A stretch of DNA of 64,000 nt, taken from positions 66,825 through 130,824 of the forward strand of contig CALRQJ020000012.1 in the NCBI GenBank assembly GCA_943370285.1, given 5' to 3'. This DNA comes from CALRQJ02 sp943370285 (GTDB lineage Bacteria > Bacteroidota > Bacteroidia > Chitinophagales > Chitinophagaceae). The first letter of the stretch is position 1. The number at the start of each line of letters is the position of its first letter. This document shows, piece by piece, positions 9,338 to 17,094 of this stretch. Below the pieces are notes generated by a model, which saw nothing but the letters and a program-made list of their open reading frames with translations, ran no database searches and was not told the origin of the DNA. A program made the position numbers and the translations under genes.

Positions 9338-10459
9338 TCAAAACTTAACACGAAGTGAATCTGGTACAGCTACAGTACTATCTTTTCCTGCCGGATCTTC
9401 GATTGTGAAAGTCGTTATAGTTGGGTTTGTAATGGAGGGTAATAAACCACTACTAGTTTCATTTAACGAAACTGCATCTTTAGTAACTGTAAATTGATAC
9501 GGCACACCAAATTTTAAAGCCCGATTATCTTTGCTATGCCCTGCAGGAAAATTAAAACAAACCGGATAATTGTACTCCTCTACTTTCTCCATGATCAACT
9601 CTTCAACCGTTTTGTAAAAGTTATCTTCTTTATCCGATTTAGTAGCGGTAAACTGACCTACCAAAAGGCCTGCTAGTCTATCTAATTTACCACTGCGTTT
9701 TAACTGCATCAACATTCTGTCAATGGTATATTTATATTCGCTAACATCTTCAATAAATAAAATTTTACCATCTGTTTTTATTTCACTTTTACTGCCTGTA
9801 CAGGCAATAATCATACTTAAATTACCGCCAACAAGCGGTGCATTTATTTCACCGGGTCTGTTTAATAAATGCCCTTCAATATTGTATTGTAAACGTTTGC
9901 CAAACAAGGCATCATTCAAACTTATCAAAGAAGGGTCGGTGTCTTTACTACTAAAGCCGCTGCTCATATCTCCATGAATAGTAGCAATATTAAAGTTGCT
10001 ATTTACATGCAAATGAATCGTAGTTAAATCGCTAAAGCCAATTAACCATTTGGGTTGTTGTTTAAATTTATCCCAATTGATTTTATCAATCATCCGCATA
10101 GTGCCGTAGCCGCCTTTTGCAAATAGAATGGCTTGTATGGCATCATCATCAAGCATGGCTTGAAAGTCTGCGGCTCTCTCTTCATCCGTTCCACCAAAAC
10201 GTTGCCATTTTTTGCCAACCGTATTGCCGTACTTTACATTCAAACCCCATTTTTTCATAGCTTTAAAACAGTTATCCATTTTCGCAATTTCCACCGGTCC
10301 GGCAGGGCAAGTAATACCAATCGTATCTCCGGTCTTAAGAAAAGGAGGTGTGTTAGGCTGCGGCATATGATCTCCATTAGATCCGGCAAATAGTTTGCCC
10401 GATACTGCGGCCGCTAATCCAACAGGAATAAATGATTGCAAAAAATGTTTTCTGTTCAT
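9338..10459 (-). CDS. S66-family LD-carboxypeptidase with export signal
   Basis: 373 aa. It begins with a basic, hydrophobic signal (MNRKHFLQSF, then PVGLAAAVSG), resembling a twin-arginine leader but with only one Arg plus Lys. The S66 core matches the downstream paralogue: WLIGFSDLTTIH (Ser), LFIEDVSEYKY (Glu), FPAGHSKDN (His) and AKGGYG. About 45 extra residues follow the core, containing a Thr-rich stretch. It probably trims peptidoglycan stem peptides in the periplasm while the neighbour acts in the cytoplasm; this division of labour is an inference from the leaders. Confidence 0.9.
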   Translation of the reverse strand: MNRKHFLQSFIPVGLAAAVSGKLFAGSNGDHMPQPNTPPFLKTGDTIGITCPAGPVEIAKMDNCFKAMKKWGLNVKYGNTVGKKWQRFGGTDEERAADFQAMLDDDAIQAILFAKGGYGTMRMIDKINWDKFKQQPKWLIGFSDLTTIHLHVNSNFNIATIHGDMSSGFSSKDTDPSLISLNDALFGKRLQYNIEGHLLNRPGEINAPLVGGNLSMIIACTGSKSEIKTDGKILFIEDVSEYKYTIDRMLMQLKRSGKLDRLAGLLVGQFTATKSDKEDNFYKTVEELIMEKVEEYNYPVCFNFPAGHSKDNRALKFGVPYQFTVTKDAVSLNETSSGLLPSITNPTITTFTIEDPAGKDSTVAVPDSLRVKF

Positions 10460-10529
10460 AAATAATAGCCCTTAAAAGTAAAACTTCCGCCACAGTAATG
10501 CATACCGTTTAAGTGGTATTTTTGTTGGC

Positions 10530-10748
10530 ATGGACAATTTTCCCTTTTATTTTAACAATTGGTGGGTCAAAATCATTCTCACATCGGTTGTATTGCTAGT
10601 CTATGCGGTGTGGGTTTGTTACCAATTGTTTTGGAAAAAGCAAGAATGGAAATTCATCAAAAATGAAGCTGCTGCTCGATTTTATCTTCTTATCGTTTTA
10701 TTGTCATTGTATTATTGGTTTACAATGAATATTAAGCCAATCTCCTAA
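10530..10748 (+). CDS. Small two-helix membrane protein of unknown function
   Basis: 72 aa with two predicted transmembrane segments (KIILTSVVLLVYAVWVCY, about 14-32, and FYLLIVLLSLYYWF, about 51-65) joined by a basic loop. It is divergent from the S66 genes and 114 bp upstream of metG. A TATTTTTG sequence at 10517-10524, similar to the Bacteroidota -7 element, lies so close to the ATG that the transcript could be leaderless. I do not recognise the family. Confidence 0.6.
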   Translation: MDNFPFYFNNWWVKIILTSVVLLVYAVWVCYQLFWKKQEWKFIKNEAAARFYLLIVLLSLYYWFTMNIKPIS

Positions 10749-10790
10749 TTGCTTATTTTTGCAGCCCTTTAGAGTTATGGTAGTCGGCAG

Positions 10791-10832
10791 AAGTACATAC
10801 TTCAACAGCCGTTGCGTCGCACTCTTGTACTT
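10791..10832 (+). promoter_or_regulatory. Stem-loop in the metG leader
   Basis: AAGTACA (10791-10797) is exactly complementary to TGTACTT (10826-10832), with a 28-nt loop containing GTTGCGTCGC. It lies 30 bp before the metG ATG. From memory, similar GCGTCGCACTC-containing sequences recur between genes in Chitinophagaceae, so this may be a repeat rather than a dedicated regulator. Confidence 0.3.
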
Positions 10833-10862
10833 TAGAATCGTTAAGCAGCAAAAAAGAAAAAT

Positions 10863-13001
10863 ATGAATCAGCCTAAGCGCTATTTAATAACAGCAGCATT
10901 ACCTTACGCCAACGGATTAAAACATATTGGGCATTTGGCAGGGGCTTACTTGCCGGCAGATATTTATGTACGTTACCTTAAAGCCCAAAAAAGAGATGTA
11001 GTGTTTGTTTGTGGAAGTGATGAGCATGGAACGGCTATTCCTATTCAAGCCAAAAAAGAAGGTACAACAGCACAAGCTATTATAGATAAATACCATCCCA
11101 TCATTGAACAGAATTTCAAAGATTTGGGTATTCAGTTCGATATTTATCACCGCACTTCTTCTCCCTTACACCACGAAACCGCACAGGAATTTTTTGCTGC
11201 ATTAGAAAGCCGTGGCGAATTAGAAGTAAAAGAATCCGAACAATATTTTGATGAACAGGCACAAATTTTTTTAGCCGATCGTTACATCAAAGGCACTTGT
11301 CCCAATTGTGGCTACGATGGTGCTTATGGCGATCAATGTGAAAAATGCGGTAAGAGTTTAAGCCCCGAAGAATTAATTAATCCGGTGTCTACACTTAGCG
11401 GACAAGCACCTATCAAAAAATCAACCCAACACTGGTATTTGCCTTTAAATAAGCATGAAGATTTTCTAAGAGACTGGATTTTAGTACAACATAAAGACGA
11501 TTGGAGAGCCAATGTATTGGGCCAATGTAAAAGTTGGATTGACGGGGGCTTACAACCAAGAGCTGTTACAAGAGATTTGGATTGGGGGGTTCAGGTGAAG
11601 CGAATGGTCAATGGTCAATGGTCAATGGTAGATGGTAAGGTGCTCTATGTTTGGTTTGATGCGCCAATTGGTTATATCTCAGCCACAAAACAATGGGCAA
11701 TAGACAACGGAAAAGATTGGACACCTTATTGGCAAGATAAGGACACTAAACTGGTACATTTTATTGGTAAAGACAATATTGTTTTTCATGCCATTATTTT
11801 TCCGGTAATGCTACAATTGCATGGCGATATTTTACCAGATAATGTGCCATCGAACGAGTTTATGAATTTAGAAGGCGATAAAATGAGTACGAGCCGTGGA
11901 TGGAGTATTGAAATGGATGATTATATCAACGATTGGATTAAGAAAGAAAACGGTGGCGAAAGCATGGCTGACGTACTTCGTTATTATTTAACAGCTATTG
12001 CACCCGAAACAAAAGACAGTGAGTTTACTTGGAAAGGTTTTCAAGATGCCAACAATAGCGAATTGGTGAGTGTGTTTGGCAATTACGTCAATAGAACTTT
12101 TGTGCTGATGCATAAATTGTGTAACGGTAAAGTGCCGCCATTTCACAACGAATTAATTGATGAATTAGACAAGCAATTGATATTGGATATTGCTGCATCA
12201 AAAAACAAAATTGAACAATTACTCGAAGGATACAAATTTAGAGAAGCACAATTTGATGTGATTGATTTGGCCAGAAAAGCCAACCAGTACATGCAGAAAA
12301 AAGAGCCATGGATAGTGGTGAAGCAACTGGCAGAAAATCCTGAGGTGCAAAAACTTATTGATAATTGTTTGCATTTGTGCTTACAACTCACCGCCAATCT
12401 TGCAATATTGATTCATCCATTTCTACCTTTTACAGCCAAGAAAATGTGTTACATGATGAAGGTAGTAGATAAGATGTTGGAATGGGAAAATGCAGGTTCG
12501 GTAAAGTTGTTGAAAACGGGTTATAGTTTAAGAGCCCCTGAGTTATTGTTTAGAAAAATTGAGCAAGAAGAGATTGATACTCAAATAGCAAAATTAAAAG
12601 GGAAGAGCAATATGATAGAGAATGAAAAGCAAGCTGTTTCGGTTGACCCAACACCTACGCCGTTAGCCATAAAACCTGAAATCTTATTTGATGATTTTGC
12701 TAAGATTGATTTGAGAATTGGAACTATTGTCAGCGCTGAAAAAGTAGAAAAAGCAGATAAGTTATTAAAGCTTCAAGTTGATTTGGGTGTTGAAACAAGA
12801 ACGATTGTGAGCGGTATTGCTTTGCACTTTAAGCCTGAAGCTATTGTAGGCAAACAAGTAACTGTAGTCTGCAACTTGGCTCCAAGAAAAATGAGAGGCA
12901 TAGAAAGTAACGGAATGATTTTAATGGCCGAAGACAAAGCAGGTAAACTCCATTTTGTTAATCCCGATGGTGTAATAGATGCAGGAAGTACGGTAAGTTA
13001 A
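10863..13001 (+). CDS. metG: Methionyl-tRNA synthetase
   Basis: 712 aa. The class I signature HIGH is at residues 21-24 and the second motif KMSTS at 340-344. A zinc-knuckle (CPNCGYDG, then CEKCG) lies near 150, and the C-terminal EMAP-like tRNA-binding domain (about 605-712) contains DLRIGTIVSAEKV. It charges tRNA-Met in the cytoplasm. The oddity is at residues 248-259 (MVNGQWSMVDGK), encoded by a 7-bp tandem repeat; the loop before the conserved GKVLYVWFDAP is usually shorter and shows no such repeat. The reading frame is nevertheless intact and all catalytic motifs are present. Confidence 0.97.
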   Translation: MNQPKRYLITAALPYANGLKHIGHLAGAYLPADIYVRYLKAQKRDVVFVCGSDEHGTAIPIQAKKEGTTAQAIIDKYHPIIEQNFKDLGIQFDIYHRTSSPLHHETAQEFFAALESRGELEVKESEQYFDEQAQIFLADRYIKGTCPNCGYDGAYGDQCEKCGKSLSPEELINPVSTLSGQAPIKKSTQHWYLPLNKHEDFLRDWILVQHKDDWRANVLGQCKSWIDGGLQPRAVTRDLDWGVQVKRMVNGQWSMVDGKVLYVWFDAPIGYISATKQWAIDNGKDWTPYWQDKDTKLVHFIGKDNIVFHAIIFPVMLQLHGDILPDNVPSNEFMNLEGDKMSTSRGWSIEMDDYINDWIKKENGGESMADVLRYYLTAIAPETKDSEFTWKGFQDANNSELVSVFGNYVNRTFVLMHKLCNGKVPPFHNELIDELDKQLILDIAASKNKIEQLLEGYKFREAQFDVIDLARKANQYMQKKEPWIVVKQLAENPEVQKLIDNCLHLCLQLTANLAILIHPFLPFTAKKMCYMMKVVDKMLEWENAGSVKLLKTGYSLRAPELLFRKIEQEEIDTQIAKLKGKSNMIENEKQAVSVDPTPTPLAIKPEILFDDFAKIDLRIGTIVSAEKVEKADKLLKLQVDLGVETRTIVSGIALHFKPEAIVGKQVTVVCNLAPRKMRGIESNGMILMAEDKAGKLHFVNPDGVIDAGSTVS
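11604..11638 (+). repeat. Heptamer tandem repeat inside metG
   Basis: Five 7-bp units in a row: ATGGTCA three times, then ATGGTAG and ATGGTAA. In another phase the unit is GTCAATG, which resembles the intergenic GTCCACG/GTCAACG heptamers at 28193-28298. Slippage by one unit would shift the metG frame, so the copy number should be under selection. Confidence 0.9.
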
Positions 13002-13021
13002 TATTCGTTTATTAGTAAATG

Positions 13022-13057
13022 AAGAAAGCCACAAAGTGTACACTTTGTGGCTTTCTT
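13022..13057. terminator. Bidirectional terminator between metG and beta-CASP gene
   Basis: A perfect 18+18 bp inverted repeat, from AAGAAAGCCAC to GTGGCTTTCTT, fills the gap between the convergent stop codons at 13001 and 13074. The stem ends in T-rich sequence on both strands. Confidence 0.85.
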
Positions 13058-13073
13058 ATTGTAGTTTGTTTGA

Positions 13074-14474
13074 TTAATCTAAGTTAAATGTTTGATGCAT
13101 ATTCGGCATCTCTACATCAAATCCTTTTCTTTCCAATCTAAAGTGAAAATCATTCATCACTTCTTCTTCGCCATGTACCAAGAATAATTTTTTTACAGCT
13201 TGAATATTTTGGCAGCCCAACCATTGTAATAAATCATCGTAATCGCCATGTGCACTCATGCTTCGCATTTCACCCACTTCGGCTTTTACTTTATAAAATT
13301 CTCCGAATATTTTTACTTCTTTAGCGCCACGCATCAATCTGCCACCTAAAGAGTTGGGTTCGCAATAGCCAACCATTAAAATAGTGTTTTTGGCATCATG
13401 AATATTGTTCATGATGTGGTGTTTGATTCTTCCGGCATCTGCCATGCCACTTGCCGATATAATCACCATCGGGTGTTGGTTATCATTCAGCGCCTTGCTT
13501 TCGTCTACTGTTTTTACAAAATGCAATCCTTTAAAGTCAAATGGATCCTCATCCATTTCCATCACTTTTCTAATGCGATTATTGTAATACTGCGGAAATG
13601 ATTTGAGTAATTCGGTGGCTTCTTTACTCAACGGACTATCAACATAAACCGGTACAGCGGGAAGCCTGTTTTCTACATCTAGTTGGTTGAGGGAGTACAA
13701 TAATTCTTGAGTTCTACCTACACTAAATGCCGGGATAATCAGTTTGCCTTTTTTGGCAATACATGTTTTGTTGATCCACTCTAAAAGCATGTCTGGCGTA
13801 GCATGTACTTCATCGTGTAGTTTATTGCCATATGTACTTTCAAGTAAGATATAATCTGCCTGCGGAAATGTACTAGGCGATCGCAAAATAGCATCTCTGT
13901 ACCTGCCCACATCGCCACTAAAAGTGAGTTGTCTTGTTTTGCCATCTTCCGTAATCCTTACATGAACTGCAGCACTGCCAATAATATGACCGGCATCGGT
14001 GAATAGTACATCAAGTCCTTTTTCTATGGTTACCCAATTGTCGTATTCGACCACTTCAAATAGATTGAGTGCTTGTGCTGCATCTTCTAAATCGTACAAG
14101 GGCTCGTATGGTGGCAAACCTTGTTTGGCCCTGCGTTTATTGATAAACCTGGTATCATCTCTTTGTATGGTAGCAGAATCTTCCAACAAAATGGCGGCTA
14201 ATTCTTTTGTTGCAGGTGTAGCAAAAATCTTCCCTCTAAATCCTTCTTTGTACAATTTCGGAATTAAACCACTATGGTCAATATGTGCATGTGACAAAAT
14301 CAGGTAATTGATAGATTCGGCTTCAAAACCAAAATCGGCATTTAATGCTTCGGTTTGTTTTCCCATCCCTTGAAACAGGCCACAGTCAAGCAATACATTC
14401 AATCCATTGTTGAGTTGTAACAAATGCTTGCTTCCTGTTACTGTTTTGGCTGCGCCATGAAAAGTTATTTTCAT
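13074..14474 (-). CDS. MBL-fold beta-CASP RNA-processing exonuclease-like protein
   Basis: 466 aa. The metallo-beta-lactamase motif is SHAHIDHSG (His62, His64, Asp66, His67). Further metal ligands are probably in DAGHIIGSA and near the C-terminus in LVHGEEE. The middle contains the beta-CASP insert, with SVGRTQELLY and MVIISASGMADAGRIKHH, and the C-terminal RMMBL part includes SAHGDYDDLLQW. These features match CPSF73-like RNA nucleases of bacteria, presumed to process or degrade RNA in the cytoplasm. It is followed on the same strand, upstream by 1 bp, by the DUF4442 gene. Confidence 0.9.
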   Translation of the reverse strand: MKITFHGAAKTVTGSKHLLQLNNGLNVLLDCGLFQGMGKQTEALNADFGFEAESINYLILSHAHIDHSGLIPKLYKEGFRGKIFATPATKELAAILLEDSATIQRDDTRFINKRRAKQGLPPYEPLYDLEDAAQALNLFEVVEYDNWVTIEKGLDVLFTDAGHIIGSAAVHVRITEDGKTRQLTFSGDVGRYRDAILRSPSTFPQADYILLESTYGNKLHDEVHATPDMLLEWINKTCIAKKGKLIIPAFSVGRTQELLYSLNQLDVENRLPAVPVYVDSPLSKEATELLKSFPQYYNNRIRKVMEMDEDPFDFKGLHFVKTVDESKALNDNQHPMVIISASGMADAGRIKHHIMNNIHDAKNTILMVGYCEPNSLGGRLMRGAKEVKIFGEFYKVKAEVGEMRSMSAHGDYDDLLQWLGCQNIQAVKKLFLVHGEEEVMNDFHFRLERKGFDVEMPNMHQTFNLD

Positions 14475-14475
14475 A

Positions 14476-14964
14476 TTAATTCTTTTTTGCTTTAAAACTC
14501 CAGGTAAACCAAAATTCTGCTACGGTTTCTCCCTGTTCATTTTTACCAATGCTGTGCGATACAATCGTTCTCCCTTCACCTGTAGCAACGGCTTCTTCCA
14601 CTGCTGTATTAGCAGCATCGCCGTTAATACAGGTAAAAGTAATTTTACCTGTCGCTTTTTTATGAAACTTGCCACTGCTTTCAACCACCAACATACTTAC
14701 TCCGGGTTTCCTTTTATAAATGGCTCCCATGCAATGTATGCCTGTACTTACTTCGGCTGCCATTGATAAAATGGCGAAGTAGATAGACCGAAATGGATTT
14801 TTATTGAACCACTTTTGCCGAACAGAAATTTCAGCCTTATGCTCGTCGAGTGTTTCAATCTTTAGGCCGGCAAAAAATGCCGAGGGTAGATTGTTCAACA
14901 TAAACAATCTAAACTTGATAGGATTGGTTATTTGTTGCTTGAAAGCTTGAAATTGACTATTCAT
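14476..14964 (-). CDS. DUF4442 hotdog-fold protein (thioesterase-like)
   Basis: 162 aa, about the usual length of DUF4442 proteins, which adopt a thioesterase-like hotdog fold. Recognisable segments are NPFRSIYFAILSMAAEVSTG and the C-terminal AEFWFTWSFK. It has no signal peptide. It ends 1 bp before the beta-CASP gene on the same strand, so the two are likely translated from one message. Its substrate is unknown. Confidence 0.8.
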   Translation of the reverse strand: MNSQFQAFKQQITNPIKFRLFMLNNLPSAFFAGLKIETLDEHKAEISVRQKWFNKNPFRSIYFAILSMAAEVSTGIHCMGAIYKRKPGVSMLVVESSGKFHKKATGKITFTCINGDAANTAVEEAVATGEGRTIVSHSIGKNEQGETVAEFWFTWSFKAKKN

Positions 14965-14974
14965 CGGGCAAACA

Positions 14975-15466
14975 TTAATTTTCTTTATAACTATTGGGCG
15001 ATAAAGCAGCAGGTGTCCAATGTCGTAAAAACTCCATTACTAACCTTTTGCTGTAGCCTTTACCTTCTTCAAGGTAAGCCGAATTTTGGGTATGTACTAA
15101 TTTACCTGTTGCATCTAATACCAAAAATACCGGGAAGCCAAACCGCTGCGGAAAGCCATATTTTTTCATTACCGCTGCATTGTGATTTTCCGGACTGTAA
15201 TTAAGGTGGTAAACAATGTAGTTGGCTTTGATCAAAGAATCAATTTGTTTATCTGTTGTCGTGAATTTGTTGAATTTGATACACCAACTGCACCAATTGC
15301 CTCCTGCTTGAATGAGTACATGTTTCTTTTGTTGTTTGGCTTGTTGTATGGCCGCTTGAATGTCTTTTGCAGCATTGGCTGCCGGATTATAAAGCTTTGC
15401 AGAATCACTGGCACAAACACGAATCGAACATAATAATGCAATAAGTGCTAATGGTAAATATTTCAT
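14975..15466 (-). CDS. Exported thioredoxin-like protein
   Basis: 163 aa with a signal peptide (MKYLPLALIALLCSIRVCAS). The thioredoxin-fold motif is NWCSWCIKF (Cys59 and Cys62), followed by FPVFLVLDATGKLV. The CSWC pair and the following KFNKF place it in the thioredoxin_7 / DUF255-like group. It probably reduces or isomerises disulfides, or handles thiols, in the periplasm. It lies 10 bp upstream of the DUF4442 gene and 15 bp downstream of the papain-like peptidase gene, all on the minus strand, suggesting a single transcription unit. Confidence 0.85.
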   Translation of the reverse strand: MKYLPLALIALLCSIRVCASDSAKLYNPAANAAKDIQAAIQQAKQQKKHVLIQAGGNWCSWCIKFNKFTTTDKQIDSLIKANYIVYHLNYSPENHNAAVMKKYGFPQRFGFPVFLVLDATGKLVHTQNSAYLEEGKGYSKRLVMEFLRHWTPAALSPNSYKEN

Positions 15467-15481
15467 TTTTTAGCTTCTTGT

Positions 15482-17047
15482 TTATTGTTTGTTAATGGCA
15501 ATGATGCAAGCTACGGCACTCTTATCTCCCGTGCTTGTTTCAAATGCTATTGTTCCGTTATTGTTGCTGTTGAATTGTACATTGTTTACAGATTGTCTTT
15601 TGATGGCAGCATTAACAGCTGCCTCAAAACCACTACCTTTTCTTTGATTCACTGCATCATTCAATTCAAATACATTCAATGGTTGTTTAGAAGTAACAAT
15701 GGCCATGTAATCTTTGTTGCCAATACTATCTGCCATCATACTCATTCCCCTCGGAAATAAGCGATAACCGGTGATGCCACAGTAAGGCGAAAATTTTGTT
15801 TTGGTAGCATCGTCTTTAGAAGGGTAGGGGAATAGCACATAACTACTTCCGTCGGTTTCTTTGCCTAAAACATATACGTAACAATCTGTGTTGTTTTTTA
15901 CTTCAATTTTAAATGTTGTTCCTTTTGCAATAGACGTAGTATTTTCAAACACATTGCCATTATTGTTTTGTAGGGGAATGTACTGTTTAGTAGTTGCATT
16001 CACTAAACCAAAACTACTAGACAAGTTTTGTACATCGGCAGCTCCTTTTTTGGGTAATGTATTTAAGCCGTAGGCTTCACGTACAAACTCTTTAAAATCG
16101 CTATATTTTATCCATGCAATACCATTAATTCCCCAACTATCGCCCCAACTATTCATGATTTCAAAAGCCCCACCTTCTTTTCTATCGTCATAACCAATGA
16201 CACACATCGCATGACCGCCAAAGCCCATCTGCGAATAATCGCTTTGAGAAGGATGCCAAACTTCCTGACCTTCCATCTCTTGCATAAAACTGCCGCCAAC
16301 CATCATACCAATAACAACAGGTGCATCGGTTGCCAAATGTTCTTTGATGGCTCTCAGGTTGATGCCTTTTACACTTTCAGACTCTGTTAAGCGATTAAAG
16401 CCTCGCATCTTAAATTGATCGGCTTCTTGTAGTAATTGTCTGGCAGGTTGACGAGTGCAATTTTTTTCATCGTATGGAAAATCATTAAAGGGTACCGCAC
16501 CAACCTGTGTAAGATTTTCCATCGCTCTGATAATATAACTGCCTTGGCAATTTTCTAAACCAATTTGGTTGTACATGAAAGCCGGACTAAACGCCAATTG
16601 ATTGGGATTTTCCCCTGTACTTGCGGCTTCTAAAATGGTCCGTGCTGCATAAGCACTACTCCACGCCACACAACTACCTTGAGCACCTTGGTTGAGGCGG
16701 TTGGGTGCAAATTTCGCCAATGAAATATACTCGGGTAAATCGTTTTTGTTCTCATCTAAACCTTCGTATACTTCAGCTTTTGAAAATTGTTTGGGGTCTA
16801 AAATGCCACCGGTGGCTAATTGCGCCAGACTGCTTGCTTGGTTACAGCCGCCTTTGAAATACATAAATCCGCCAATGCCTAAAACAGCAATGAGTAGGAT
16901 GGGTTTTTTGATGAGTAGTCCAATCAACATCGGAAGCAGTTGTATTAAACCACCGCCTCCACCGCCGCCGGGACCTCTGCCTCCGCCGGGGTTATCGTTT
17001 GAATTGTCTTGTTGATCGTTGGGATCATCTACCATTCGTATTGGCAT
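15482..17047 (-). CDS. Papain-like (C1) cysteine peptidase with DUF4384-like domain
   Basis: 521 aa from the ATG at 17047; a TTG at 17053 and an ATG at 17035 are alternatives. After MPIRMVDD the protein has an Asn/Gly-rich linker with Gly runs and one transmembrane helix (PILLIAVLGIGGFMYF). The C1 core has the catalytic Cys near 126 in QGSCVAWSSA, His in GGHAMCVIGYDD and Asn in IMNSWGDSWG, a complete triad. The C-terminal third (NTDCYVYVLGKETDG, VLFPYPS) resembles DUF4384, often found beside peptidases and caspase-like proteins in Bacteroidota. It is likely membrane-anchored with the peptidase outside. Its substrate is unknown. Confidence 0.88.
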   Translation of the reverse strand: MPIRMVDDPNDQQDNSNDNPGGGRGPGGGGGGGLIQLLPMLIGLLIKKPILLIAVLGIGGFMYFKGGCNQASSLAQLATGGILDPKQFSKAEVYEGLDENKNDLPEYISLAKFAPNRLNQGAQGSCVAWSSAYAARTILEAASTGENPNQLAFSPAFMYNQIGLENCQGSYIIRAMENLTQVGAVPFNDFPYDEKNCTRQPARQLLQEADQFKMRGFNRLTESESVKGINLRAIKEHLATDAPVVIGMMVGGSFMQEMEGQEVWHPSQSDYSQMGFGGHAMCVIGYDDRKEGGAFEIMNSWGDSWGINGIAWIKYSDFKEFVREAYGLNTLPKKGAADVQNLSSSFGLVNATTKQYIPLQNNNGNVFENTTSIAKGTTFKIEVKNNTDCYVYVLGKETDGSSYVLFPYPSKDDATKTKFSPYCGITGYRLFPRGMSMMADSIGNKDYMAIVTSKQPLNVFELNDAVNQRKGSGFEAAVNAAIKRQSVNNVQFNSNNNGTIAFETSTGDKSAVACIIAINKQ

Positions 17048-17094
17048 AAGCAAGATTTAGTGTTTAAAAATACCAAAAACTGCCTTGCCAATCG

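Noticed and set aside
10754..10761. TATTTTTG as a metG -7 promoter element
   Set aside because: It fits TAnnTTTG, but there is no TTTG at the expected 19-21 bp upstream, and such AT-rich octamers are frequent here.
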